In this document: one piece after another, positions 36,101 to 45,287 of the stretch
How the letters are laid out: the number at the start of each line of letters is the position of its first letter
Numbering within the stretch: the stretch's first letter is position 1
Source: BD2-11 clade cluster bacterium bin43
GTDB taxonomy: Bacteria > Gemmatimonadota > Gemmatimonadetes > Longimicrobiales > Gaopeijiaceae
Direction of reading: 5' to 3'
Length of the DNA stretch: 63,888 nucleotides
NCBI GenBank assembly: GCA_002238605.1
Contig: MPMR01000023.1
Coordinates: forward strand, 1-63,888
Notes under the pieces: model-generated
What the model saw: the letters and a program-made list of their open reading frames with translations, nothing else
Told to the model about the DNA's origin: nothing
Databases searched by the model: none
Translations under genes and position numbers: made by a program

Positions 36101-37389
36101 ACCTGTACGACATGGCTGTGAAGGATGAATACGCCGCTGTAGCCCGGTCTGCTCTTCCGAGGTTGGTCACGCCATTCCCAAATCACTGCGCTGGGGATGC
36201 CCAACTGACCGCGCTGCACCAAGTGTTGCTCGCCGCAATCAGGCACATCCCGGATGAGCTGAACGAACTCGTCTCGGGGAGGCTGGCCCGGCGCGAGATG
36301 GATTTGGCCCAACGGGTCTACTGGCTGGCCGCGGGGAGTTTCGTGGCGCCCGACGAGTACCTGCCACGTCTGATCGACTTCCTCTCGGTAAGAGAGGAAG
36401 CGAGAGTCCACCATTTGGTCGACTTTCTGGTGCCGGTGACCACACCGCTACCCAACCAGGAGTGGCCAAACGCCCATCTGGCCGGGCTTGTCAGGGCGGT
36501 AGGAGCGAAGCTGCATTCACCGTGGGACGATGTCCCCGACTCGACCAATCACATTATGGGTGGCGACAGCACTGCCACTGGAATCAAGGCGGAGTCCCTT
36601 GTGAACGGGTGGATCGAGACTCTGGCGCACCGGATGAACGGCGACACGACCGCCGCGCTCGCTGACTTGGCAGACGATCCCGCCTTGACGAAGTGGAGCG
36701 GTAAGCTCCGGCGAGCCCGCGACGAGCAGGCCGAGCGACGGCGGGGTGTGACGCGGCGAGCGCCGACCGTGAGCGAGGTGCGCGAAGCGCTACAAGGCGG
36801 GCCTCCTGGCAGCTCGGCCGACTTGGCCGCGCTGGTAGCCGAGAGGTTGTGCCACCTGGGCAGGCGAACCCGGGACAGAAGCAGCGACGCCTGGATTCAG
36901 TACTGGCACACGGATCGAAAGGACCCCAAGGGCAGGAGGGTCATTTCGCCGATGCCCGAGAACGCCTGCCGGAGGGTGCTGATGTGGGGTCTGGAGCCCC
37001 TGCTCGAACTGCATCGCGTTGTGCTCAGCCAGGATGAACAGGTTGCCGAGGGTAGACATCCCGACATCATGGCGCACCACCATCCGTACGCCGTGCCCAT
37101 CGAGATCAAGCACACCGCCAGCCCGGATCTCTGGACCGCCGCAAGCGATCAGCTGCACGAACGATACTGTCGCGACCCCAGATCCGATGGCTACGGCATA
37201 TACCTGGTCTTCTGGTTCGGTGCCGACCACCTGAAGAAGCCTCCCCCGAGCGGTCGCCGTCCGGAATCGCCCGGCGAACTCGGGAATCAGTTGGAGGCTG
37301 CGTTGGCCCCGCAACACCGACACAAGATCGAGGTGATGGTGATGGATGTAAGCGAGCCAGCGGGACGCAGGACGGGATCGCCCCGGTGA
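33184..37389 (+). CDS. NACHT/STAND-like NTPase with C-terminal PD-(D/E)xK-like nuclease domain
   Basis: The 1401-residue protein begins with a P-loop NTPase: Walker A LLGEAGSGKTTA (33-44), a NACHT-type Walker B KTLFIDGLDE (77-86), RFRLSCREESW (112-122) and ENPLLLEMLAKA (about 182-193). A very long alpha-helical middle (about 250-1200) follows, with no motif I can name; HEAT or TPR-like repeats are possible. Near the end, HPDIMA...VPIEIKHT gives D1294, E1307 and K1309, a PD-(D/E)xK arrangement, followed by DGYGIYLVFWFG. STAND ATPases fused to nucleases are classic antiphage or conflict proteins. The GTG start overlaps the upstream gene by 11 bp. No transposase or phage genes adjoin it. Confidence 0.7.
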   Translation: MAIERTVSRWRDDRWESLGENLADFRSAPAYVLLGEAGSGKTTAFVGESGDGDNCCCVTARRFIRRDLGSHPEWKRKTLFIDGLDEQRTGGGDPCEPLDEILRRIERLGQPRFRLSCREESWLGRNDLRELSSVASAGDVHLLRLDPLSTVGAREILASLKIGEPGDFLWNASDRGLDAFLENPLLLEMLAKAVTPESAEPWPDTQRATFERACRELVQDLNREHRDAWDGTPYSGEELVAAAGRLCAVILLSDKLGWSRRGPGDDDYPPLSDAGAPQELLKFALDTRLFVGSAETGRQPRHRRIAEFLAARYLDAMIRAELPATRVLALMAGGDGLVAPDLQGVSAWLAALNGEARDLLIDTDPIGVAFGGDAGHLDQQEAERLLTRVEDRLEYRWIMPSRASVDSLLAGPARTLLWWRLRDPDRSDGRQALVGLLLQGLAPLSGFEAGWKRSPRVSAAEAQDPLLAVVRDDTWQPYVRQIALRALIHVLQPEPEGPRVLLRLLRELSDGRVRRDDRDELRGELLAFLYPAHMRPEVIWDYLPSSTLPSGKGVSFWAGDLVEKSSPEQIKALLEGLLKEPEELLPALSHRRLESVVFRLLAQALKHLGEQTEVAKLLRWFGLVVADPERAGLVLAHCQHVLRRSRHTREQKDIYRWLGEHPDIQLALILEDLRRNESRLQDRFLDRAIGNKFLGDHVPADFRRWCLQQAIEHAEKTPLVAIGLLRWATITNESWGSALDDEEVAYRIRRVPLLRERRERVLAAEARHADEMARLQEAPPYSTVRERQASYLASIREQLAPLEAGEGPPETLHELGRIYVNGLEAGGPDQARADLDLHLGSDHQLLDAVVTGFRRMVGRRDLPAMEEIIRLRERRMASLYELPFLAGLAEDERAGGEAFERLDEAGLRRALAFYLLSRLRTTRHPIPGLFSYKEDCRPQWYGRALRDRPQAVAEVFVAVNRVRLRAKELPDQHLYDMAVKDEYAAVARSALPRLVTPFPNHCAGDAQLTALHQVLLAAIRHIPDELNELVSGRLARREMDLAQRVYWLAAGSFVAPDEYLPRLIDFLSVREEARVHHLVDFLVPVTTPLPNQEWPNAHLAGLVRAVGAKLHSPWDDVPDSTNHIMGGDSTATGIKAESLVNGWIETLAHRMNGDTTAALADLADDPALTKWSGKLRRARDEQAERRRGVTRRAPTVSEVREALQGGPPGSSADLAALVAERLCHLGRRTRDRSSDAWIQYWHTDRKDPKGRRVISPMPENACRRVLMWGLEPLLELHRVVLSQDEQVAEGRHPDIMAHHHPYAVPIEIKHTASPDLWTAASDQLHERYCRDPRSDGYGIYLVFWFGADHLKKPPPSGRRPESPGELGNQLEAALAPQHRHKIEVMVMDVSEPAGRRTGSPR

Positions 37390-37494
37390 ACTGGACCATC
37401 AAGGCCATACACGCCGCGTAGGCATCAAGGTCTCGGGCAGGAACGGCAAGGATTCGGCTCGGTCGTCTGGCTGTCATCCGTCACGGCTCTTACC

Positions 37495-39300
37495 ATGTCC
37501 GGGTCACGCAATCGAGCTGGAGGCCATCCAGTGCAGAATCGCCACCGCATCCCCGTCCGACCTCAGGTCAGCGCCCTCCGGGACCACGTTCCCGCCGGAC
37601 CCCGACGCGTGCGTCGATCGTCTCCTATTCGAGGGATTGCCGCCCCGCTGCTCGGCGCCTTTCTCTGCATCGCGTCGGGCGCCTGCATGCAGACAGGCGA
37701 CGGGCCGCCCACGGACGACGCTCCCTTCGACGTCCTGATCACCAATGCGCGCGTGGTGGACGGCGCCGGCAACGCCTGGTTCCGGGCGGACGTGGGGGTG
37801 CGCGGGGACCGCATCGCCGCCGTGGGCCGCCTCTCGGGGCGCGCCGCCACCCGGATCATCGACGCGGCCGACCGTGTCGTCACCCCCGGCTTCGTCGACA
37901 TGATGGGCCAGGCCAGCCTGGTGCTCATCACCGATCCACCGAGCGCCGAGAGCAAGCTCCGCCAGGGCATCACCACCTATCTCTCCGGGGAAGGAGGCTC
38001 GCCCGCGCCCCAGAGCGCCCAAACCCAGCAGAATCCGCCCGTCATCGACGGCGATACGCTGCGCTGGCGCAGATACTCCGAGTACTTCGCGATCCTCGAA
38101 AGCTACGGCATCCCCATCAACGTAGTCCACGACGTCGGGCTCACGCAGGTGCGGCGCGTGGTGCTGGGGGTCGAGGATGTCGCCCCGACGCCGGAGCAGC
38201 TCGAGGAGATGCGGGAGCTGGTGCGCGAGGGCATGGAGGACGGGGCCGTCGGAGTGTCCACTTCTCTCATCTATCCGCCCGCCATCTACGCGAGCACCGA
38301 GGAGCTCGTGGCGCTGGCGTCGGTCGCGGGCGAGTACGGCGGCGTCTACTTCACGCACATGCGCAACGAGAGCCACGCGGTGCTGGAGGCCATCCGCGAG
38401 GCCACCACCATCGGCGAGGGCGCGGGCGTGCCCGTGCACATCTACCACCTCAAGGCCGCGGGCCAGCGCAACTGGCCGCTGATGGACGAGGCGCTCGCGC
38501 TCATCGACTCGGTGCGCACCGCGGGGATGGATGTGACCGCAGACATATATCCGTATATCCGGAACGGCATCGGGCTGGGGTCGTTCCTGCATCCGCGGCA
38601 CTACGCGCGCGGCACCCGGGCCTTCCTGGAGACGCTCTCGGACCCCGAGCTGCGCGCGCAGCTGAGGAACGAGGTCGAGACCGATTCGGAGTGGGAGAAC
38701 TGGTATCAGCATGTGGGGATGGACTGGAACAACGTCCTCATCGTGGCCGCGTCGGACGACGTGAATCCCGATGTCATCAACCGGTCCGTCGCGGAGGCCG
38801 CGGAGGTGCTGGGGACGGATCCCTGGAACGCCTTCTTCGACCTGGTACAGGCCGGGGGCGTGAGCGTGAACCCGCTGAGCATGAACGAGGAGCAGAAGTG
38901 GGCCGCTTTCCGGGCGCCCTTCGTCATGATCGACACCGACGCCTCGCCCGTGAACCCGGCCTCCACCGCCAGCTCGCACCCGCGCGCCTTCGGAGCGTTC
39001 CCGCGCGTGGTCGCCAAGTACGTGCGCGAGGACGGGGTCATCACCCTGGAGGAAGCGGTGCGCCGCATGACCTCGCTGGCGGCCCACCGGCTGGGCCTCT
39101 ACGACCGCGGCATCGTGGCCCCCGGCATGGCCGCCGACCTGGTCGTCTTCGACCCGGCCGAGCTGCGCGACATGGCCGAGTTCGGTTCGGGGGCGATGCG
39201 GTACGCGGAGGGGGTCGACTACCTGTTCGTGAACGGCTCGCTGGTCATCGACGACGGCGAGATGACCGATGCGCGGCCGGGAAGGTTGCTCAGGCGTTGA
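37495..39300 (+). CDS. N-acyl-D-amino-acid deacylase-like amidohydrolase, lipoprotein
   Basis: The protein (up to 601 residues) has a lipoprotein-type signal (APLLGAFLCIASGAC), then an amidohydrolase fold: FDVLITNARVVDGAGNAWFRADVGVRGDRIAAVG, SKLRQGITTYLSGEGGSPAP, YFTHMRNESHAVLEA, YHLKAAGQRNW and a C-terminal PGMAADLVVFDP. Where metal-dependent relatives have HxH after PGFVD, this protein reads PGFVDMMGQASL, so that metal site is altered. The ATG at 37495 leaves a long basic N-terminus; a GTG at 37609 would place the signal nearer the start. It precedes a TonB receptor by 41 bp. Confidence 0.75.
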   Translation: MSGSRNRAGGHPVQNRHRIPVRPQVSALRDHVPAGPRRVRRSSPIRGIAAPLLGAFLCIASGACMQTGDGPPTDDAPFDVLITNARVVDGAGNAWFRADVGVRGDRIAAVGRLSGRAATRIIDAADRVVTPGFVDMMGQASLVLITDPPSAESKLRQGITTYLSGEGGSPAPQSAQTQQNPPVIDGDTLRWRRYSEYFAILESYGIPINVVHDVGLTQVRRVVLGVEDVAPTPEQLEEMRELVREGMEDGAVGVSTSLIYPPAIYASTEELVALASVAGEYGGVYFTHMRNESHAVLEAIREATTIGEGAGVPVHIYHLKAAGQRNWPLMDEALALIDSVRTAGMDVTADIYPYIRNGIGLGSFLHPRHYARGTRAFLETLSDPELRAQLRNEVETDSEWENWYQHVGMDWNNVLIVAASDDVNPDVINRSVAEAAEVLGTDPWNAFFDLVQAGGVSVNPLSMNEEQKWAAFRAPFVMIDTDASPVNPASTASSHPRAFGAFPRVVAKYVREDGVITLEEAVRRMTSLAAHRLGLYDRGIVAPGMAADLVVFDPAELRDMAEFGSGAMRYAEGVDYLFVNGSLVIDDGEMTDARPGRLLRR

Positions 39301-39341
39301 CCACGACCGTCTCCTTCTGACGGACCGCGGGTACGGAACGT

Positions 39342-41981
39342 ATGAGTACAGTCCGTGTTGGTCCCGCCTTGATCCTGTTGCTCGGGACGGCCTTCTCGGT
39401 CGTGGCCCCGGCGCTGCGGGCGCAGGAGCCCCCCGACACGCTCTCCGTCCCCGATACCGTGCCCGCGGTGATGGAGCTGGCCGAGATCGTCGTCGTCGGC
39501 ACGCGGCGCGGCGGCAGGACCGCCGTCGAGTCCTACTCTCCGGTGCATGTCGTCAGCGCGGCGAACATTCGGGCGCAGGGAGCGGCCGACCTGCTCGACA
39601 TGCTGCGCACGGTCGTCCCGACCTTCAGCGTCAACGCGCAGCCGATCGGCGACGGCGCGACCATCGTGCGGCCCCCGAACGTCCGCAACCTGGCCGCGGA
39701 CCACACGCTGGTGCTCGTGAACGGCAAACGCCGCCACCGCGGGGCGGTCATCGCCTGGCTGGTACCCAAGGCCTCCGAAGGAGCCCAGGGCCCTGACCTG
39801 TCGGTGATCCCCTCGATCGCGCTGCAGCGGGTCGAGGTTCTGCGGGACGGGGCGGCGGCCCAATACGGCTCCGATGCGATCGCCGGCGTCATGAACTTCG
39901 TTCTGAGGGACGACCGCGACGGGTATCAGGTCGCGGCCGGCTACGGCCTGACCACGGAGGGCGACGGCAGACAGGCCCATGTCGCGATCAACACCGGACT
40001 GCAGCTCTTCGGCGGTGGATTCCTCAACCTGAGCGCCGAACTCGGCCAGGCGGGCGAGACCGTCCGCAGCGTCCAGCGGAACGACGCCGCGGCGCTGGAG
40101 GCGGCGGGCAACGTCCACGTCCCCAATCCCGCGCAGATCTGGGGGAGCCCCAACGTGAACGGCGACCTCAAGACCTTCTTCAACGCCGGCATTCCCGTGG
40201 GGGATCGCGCTCGCCTCTACGCCTTCGGGAACTTCGCCCGAAAGGAGACCGACGGCGGCTTCTACTACCGAAACCCCGACAACCGCGAAGGCGTGTACAC
40301 CCGGGGCGCCCATCGGCTGGTGGGCGACCTGACCGGCGACGGAAGCGGCGGATGCCCCGCGATGCTCGACCCCCGGGGCGGGTACTACCTGAACGGCACC
40401 TTCCAGGCCGATGCCTTCCGGCGCGACCATCCGGATTGCTTCGTCATCAACCAGTTCTTCCCCGGCGGCTTCACGCCGCGTTTCGGCGGCGACACCCGGG
40501 ACTACTCTGCGGTGGCCGGGGTGCGCGGCGAGGCCGATTCCGGCTTCACGTGGGACCTGAGCGCGGCGACCGGAACCAGCGATGTGGACTTCTTCATCCG
40601 CAACACCGTCAACGCGGCTCTGGGTCCGGCCAACCCCGCCGACTTCGCCTTCGATCCCGGCGCCTACCGCCAGGACGAGACGAACCTCAACGCCGACTTC
40701 TCCTACCCGGTCACGGTTGCGGTTCTGGCGTCCGACCTCAACGTCGCCTTCGGCGCCGAGTGGCGACGCGAGACCTTTCGGGTCCGAAGCGGCGAGTCCG
40801 ACTCCTGGGAACGCACCTTCGAGTGGAACGGGCGGACCGTCGACCTGCAGAGCCAGGGCTTCACGGCGGGCGCGAACGGGTTCCCGGGATTCAGCGAGGA
40901 CACCGAGGGGCGCTGGTCGCGGAGCAGCGGCGCCACCTATCTGGAGATGGAAGCGGATTTGCGCGAGCGCTGGTCCCTCGGTGCCGCTGTCCGCTTCGAG
41001 CACTACGACGATTTCGGAGCCACCACGAACGGAAAACTCTCCAGCCGCGCCGAACTCACCTCGGACCTGGCGCTGCGGGGCAGCCTGAGCACGGGCTTCC
41101 GGGGGCCGACCCCGGGGCAGGCGAACGCGATCAACGCGACCTCGAAGAACGCCGGTTCGGGCGACGAGCGGCAGGTGTCGATCGTGGCGACGATCGCGCC
41201 GTCGAGCCCCGTCGGCGTCGCGCTCGGAGGCAGTGCCCTCAAGCCGGAACGGTCGCGCAACGCGTCGCTGGGCCTCGTCTGGGACCGCGCGCCGGCCGCG
41301 ATCACACTCGACTGCTTCAGCATCCGCGTGGAGGACCGGCTGGCCCTCTCGAGGGACATCGAACTCAACCGGCCCGACCTCGGCCCGAGCCGGGTCCGCG
41401 AGGATCTCATCTCGACGCTCGAATCCGAGGGGCTGATCTCGGCCCGCAGCTGGAACTACATCAACTACTTCAACAACGACTTCACCACCTCCACGCGGGG
41501 ATGCGAGGCCGTGGGCAGCTACGTCCTCGAGGTCGGACGCGGCACGACGGTCCTCGATGCCGCCTTCAGTCGAACCCTCACGACCGTGGAGGCGTTTACG
41601 CCCGGCGGGCCCCTGGCGGACGAGCAGGAGATCAGGGACTACGAGTTCGGTCTGCCTCGTGACCGTTTCATCGCCTCCATCCGCCACGACGCGGGCGTCC
41701 TCAGCGCCCTGGCTCGCTTCAACTATTTCGGCGGCTGGTACGATTCGGAAGAGGATGAGGACTTCGGCGGCTACGGGACGGCCGACCTGTCGGTGAGCTA
41801 TCGGATCCGCGACGGACTCCGCGCGACCATCGGCGCGGACAACATCCTCGGCACGTATCCGGAACTGAACCCGAATCGCTTCACGGGACTCGGCAACAAG
41901 TACAGCCAGTACGCTCCAGCCGGGTTCAACGGCCGCTTCATGTGGCTGCGCATCGCGTTAGAGGGGTTCCGGGGTGGTTGA
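39342..41981 (+). CDS. TonB-dependent receptor (outer-membrane transporter)
   Basis: The 879-residue protein has a signal peptide (ILLLGTAFSVVAPALRAQ), a TonB-box-like segment (MELAEIVVVGTRR), a plug domain (VHVVSAANIRAQGAADLLDML, VEVLRDGAAAQYGSDAIAGVMNFVL) and a 22-strand-type barrel with the closing NILGTYPELNPNRF. It lacks an STN domain, unlike the receptor at 27277. The ligand is unknown; the adjacent amidohydrolase suggests an N-acylated or peptide-like substrate. The 3' end overlaps the convergent DUF5916 pseudogene by 24 bp. Confidence 0.9.
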   Translation: MSTVRVGPALILLLGTAFSVVAPALRAQEPPDTLSVPDTVPAVMELAEIVVVGTRRGGRTAVESYSPVHVVSAANIRAQGAADLLDMLRTVVPTFSVNAQPIGDGATIVRPPNVRNLAADHTLVLVNGKRRHRGAVIAWLVPKASEGAQGPDLSVIPSIALQRVEVLRDGAAAQYGSDAIAGVMNFVLRDDRDGYQVAAGYGLTTEGDGRQAHVAINTGLQLFGGGFLNLSAELGQAGETVRSVQRNDAAALEAAGNVHVPNPAQIWGSPNVNGDLKTFFNAGIPVGDRARLYAFGNFARKETDGGFYYRNPDNREGVYTRGAHRLVGDLTGDGSGGCPAMLDPRGGYYLNGTFQADAFRRDHPDCFVINQFFPGGFTPRFGGDTRDYSAVAGVRGEADSGFTWDLSAATGTSDVDFFIRNTVNAALGPANPADFAFDPGAYRQDETNLNADFSYPVTVAVLASDLNVAFGAEWRRETFRVRSGESDSWERTFEWNGRTVDLQSQGFTAGANGFPGFSEDTEGRWSRSSGATYLEMEADLRERWSLGAAVRFEHYDDFGATTNGKLSSRAELTSDLALRGSLSTGFRGPTPGQANAINATSKNAGSGDERQVSIVATIAPSSPVGVALGGSALKPERSRNASLGLVWDRAPAAITLDCFSIRVEDRLALSRDIELNRPDLGPSRVREDLISTLESEGLISARSWNYINYFNNDFTTSTRGCEAVGSYVLEVGRGTTVLDAAFSRTLTTVEAFTPGGPLADEQEIRDYEFGLPRDRFIASIRHDAGVLSALARFNYFGGWYDSEEDEDFGGYGTADLSVSYRIRDGLRATIGADNILGTYPELNPNRFTGLGNKYSQYAPAGFNGRFMWLRIALEGFRGG

Positions 41982-43966
41982 ATCGGGCCAGTCCGGCCCG
42001 TCCGCCTGGCCCGCAGGCCCCCCCGGCCGCCTACCCCCCAGGTTGAACAGCTTGCTGTACTTCACCACCAGCTGGCGCTGCTTCGGCCCGGCCAGAATCC
42101 CCGTGCGCTCGAGCGGTCCCCTGTGCCTCGCGTCGTTCCAGACGACGAACAGCCCGGTGCCGGCCGTGTCGAGCCACCCGAGCCGGAGGTTGGTGCCGAC
42201 GTCCCTGGTGTCGTCGTTGTACTGGACGTTGGTCTGCAGGTAGAGGCGGGGCGTGAACGAATACGACCCGTTTAACTGGACGACGGCGGTCGTGAAGCTC
42301 CCCTCGTCCAGCCGGACGTCGAAATAGTTCAATCGGACGTTGCCGCTGAACTTGTCGCCGTAGCGGTACGCCACCGTCGCGTTCGGACCGAAGCGGGTTC
42401 CGCTGTAGAACCCTCCCAGCGCCCATCCGCCCGACAGCGAGAGCGGGGCGCCCCGATTCGTGTTCGCGCGGAATTCCCAGTCCACGTTGTGGTACGTGCC
42501 GGCCGGGATGACGATGTCGTCCCGGATCGCGAACGGCTCCTCGACGCCCTCGTCCGTGAAGTTGAAGCCGGGGAGCTGGAAGAACGCGCCGTTCTCGAAG
42601 GCGAAGTGGTTGTCGATGTGGACCAGGTACGACTCGTTGAAGCCCCCCAGCGTCCAGAAGCTGTTCCCGGAGATGTGGGGCCGGAATTCCCGGAACCAGG
42701 ACACGCTCTCCGTGCGCATATGACGGAGAAAACGCCAGTTCACATGACGGTACCCGCGCCGGTTGACGAAGCCGACCTCCGGGTTGAAGGCGTCGCCGAT
42801 CTGCCGATACCCGGTCGCGACCTGCCAGTCGCGGGTGACGTAGCGCATGCCGCCGGCAAAGCCGTATTCGCCGTCGTTGAACCCTGAGCCGGGCGCGTCC
42901 TCCCCGATGGGGACCGGCGTGGTGGTGATGCCCGCCCACCCGTCGAAGGTCAGCGCCTCGCCGATGCCGAGCCGGCCGTCGATGCCGTAGGTGAGGTTGT
43001 AGTCATCCGCATCGGTGGTGTTGAGGCGCGACACGAAGATGGCGCCCAGCTGCGACCGGTTGCCGAGCTCCCGGTACGCCCGCAGCACGCCGAAGTTGTT
43101 GTCCGGCGCGATCTGGTTGCGGAGGCCGGTCTCGCCGTCGATGTCGAACGCGTCACTCGTCTGGATGTTGAGCACGCCGACCTGGAAGTCCCCGACCTTG
43201 CCCGTCATGCGCGCGCCCGCCTGGATCGGCACCTCCTGTCCGCCCGAAAGCCCGATGCGGCGGCTGAAGAAGAGTTCGGCCGACCGGCTCGCGCCCACGG
43301 CGAAGACGCCCGCGTTCTCCACGAAGAAGGCGCGCTTCTCGGGGAAGAAGAGGCTGAAGCGCGTGAGGTTGACCTGCTGGTCGTCCACCTCCGCCTGCGC
43401 GAAGTCGGTGTTCACCGTGAGGTCGAGGATCAGGCTCTGGTTGATGCCGATCTTGGCGTCGCCGCCGACCTGGCGGCCGTAGGCCACCTCCGGCGAGACC
43501 ACCCGGTAGTCCTTGATGCCGTCCGCGAGCGCGTACGGGCTGACCGTCACCGTTCGCCTGGCGGGGGCCTCCACCGAGAGCGTTCCGGCGAGCGAGATCC
43601 GGTACAGGTCGAACTGGCGGGGCAGGGGCGCCCACATCGACTGCTCGCTGTTGCGCCGGAGAGCCACGCGCCGATGTAGAGAGCGGCGTCGTCGTAGCCG
43701 ACCCGGACCTCCGTCGGCTGGGAGACGGCCTGGCCCTCGGAGGGCTCGCGCTGGATGAAGCCGTCGAGGGGCTCGAGGCCCGACCAGAGGGCGTCGTCGA
43801 GCCGGCCGTCGATGACGGGGGGCGCCGCGACCGCCGCCGCCCGCGCGTTGGGCGGCTGTCCGTTGGTTGGCGGCCCGTTGGGGGATTGCTGCGCGTGGAG
43901 CAGGGCGGGAATGCCGAGGATGCCGGTGAAGGCGATATGGCAAATCGTGCGCGCGAAGCTTCCCAT
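41958..43966 (-). pseudogene. DUF5916 outer-membrane protein, broken by an internal deletion
   Basis: The first part (43966 down to about 43665) encodes a signal peptide (GILGIPALLHAQ) and the CBM9-like start with VIDGRLDDALW and DDAALYIGAW. The remaining barrel is intact but in another frame, resuming at RRNSEQSMWAPLPRQFDLYR near 43660. In the intact copies at 11950 and 16801 the same two points are about 130 residues apart, so roughly 400 bp of the CBM9 region is missing and the frame is shifted. It lies two bases after the mscS stop in a co-directional group. A misassembly over the region is possible. Confidence 0.75.
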
Positions 43967-43968
43967 AC

Positions 43969-45282
43969 CTAGTCCGACACGCCGGACGGGGAATCCGCTG
44001 ACTTGGGGTCCCCATCCACCGGAGCCAGCGCGTCCCGCCTGCGCGGCAGGTCGCTCCCCGAGCGTTCCTGGAAGGCCCGCAGGCCGAATTCAGGCAGGAT
44101 CGCAAAGAGGTGGTCGAAGATCTTCGACTGGAAGGCCTCGTAGCTGAGCCATTCCGTGTCGTTGGAAAAACAGTAGATCTCGATCGGCGCGCCGTGCGGA
44201 CCGGGGGCCAGCTGCCGCACCATCAGGGTCATCTCCTGGTGCGTCTTCGGGTGCGCCCGAAGGTATCCCTCCACGTATGCGCGGAACAGCTCCAGGTTCG
44301 TCCGTTGCGAAGCCTCCGGAGTGCCGTTGCCATCTCCGCCGGACCCGGAGGGCTCGGAGCGAGCCACTTCATCCAGCCTGTCCCCGATATGGGCTCTCAG
44401 CCGCTCGCGCCGGGAAAGCTCACGGATCTCGTCGTCGTCGAGGAATCGCACCGAGTTCACATCGATGAGGATCGCCCGCTTGATGCGACGCCCTCCGGAT
44501 TCGGACATGCCGCGCCAGTTCTTGAAGGATTCGGCGATCAGCCTCTGAGTCGGAATTGTCGAGATCGTCTTGTCCCAGTTCTGAACCCTGACCGTGTGCA
44601 GGTCGATGTCGACCACCGTCCCGTTCGCGTTCACCTGCGGCACCTCCACCCAGTCCCCGATGCGCAGGATGTCGTTGGAGGTGATCTGGATGCTCGCGGC
44701 GAACGAGACCAGGGTGTTGCGGAACACGACCATCAGCACCGCCGCGAGAGCACCGATCCCCGACAGGAAGACGAGGGGGGAGCGGCCCAGCAGCGTGGCG
44801 ACCATCAGCACTCCGGCAATCACGTAGATGACGAGCGTGGCAACCTGCACGTAGCCCTTGATCGGCCTGGCAATCGACTCCGAGTAGGCCCGCATGTAGA
44901 TGTGGTGGAACGCTCCAACGAAGGCCGAGACGGTTCTGGCAAGCGTCAGCACGATGAACGCCGCCGTGAGTCGGCGGACGGCGGTCCAGAAAAGAATCAG
45001 ATAACCGGGCGCCAGCCCTGCTTCCGCCTCCGCCCGGGTCATCCCCAGGGCCGGAACGATTCCGTAGTAGACCACCAAAGCAGGTATGATCGGGGCGAGC
45101 CGTCCGAGCACGTTCTTGTCGAAGAAGCTCTTGTCGAGAGCGATTTCGGCCTCGCTGGCCACCCGTCCGAGAGCCTTGCTGAGGACCCGCGACTTCATCC
45201 AGTCGGCGATGACCGCGAGGACCACCAGGGCGCCCAGACCGATGGCCAATTGCCACCATTCCTGAGGGAAGGATTCTTCCAT
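43969..45282 (-). CDS. YbdG/MscM-like mechanosensitive channel (MscS family)
   Basis: The 437-residue protein has several N-terminal membrane segments, then the MscS pore and beta region: IGALAAVLMVVFRNTLVSFAASIQI, RIGDWVEVPQVNANGTVVDIDLHTVRV and IPTQRLIAESFKNW. The long C-terminal part and overall length fit the YbdG subgroup more than the short MscS. Such channels open on membrane tension to release solutes. It starts five bases after the permease gene and ends two bases before the DUF5916 pseudogene, so the three are probably one operon. Confidence 0.85.
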   Translation of the reverse strand: MEESFPQEWWQLAIGLGALVVLAVIADWMKSRVLSKALGRVASEAEIALDKSFFDKNVLGRLAPIIPALVVYYGIVPALGMTRAEAEAGLAPGYLILFWTAVRRLTAAFIVLTLARTVSAFVGAFHHIYMRAYSESIARPIKGYVQVATLVIYVIAGVLMVATLLGRSPLVFLSGIGALAAVLMVVFRNTLVSFAASIQITSNDILRIGDWVEVPQVNANGTVVDIDLHTVRVQNWDKTISTIPTQRLIAESFKNWRGMSESGGRRIKRAILIDVNSVRFLDDDEIRELSRRERLRAHIGDRLDEVARSEPSGSGGDGNGTPEASQRTNLELFRAYVEGYLRAHPKTHQEMTLMVRQLAPGPHGAPIEIYCFSNDTEWLSYEAFQSKIFDHLFAILPEFGLRAFQERSGSDLPRRRDALAPVDGDPKSADSPSGVSD

Positions 45283-45287
45283 GCGCG

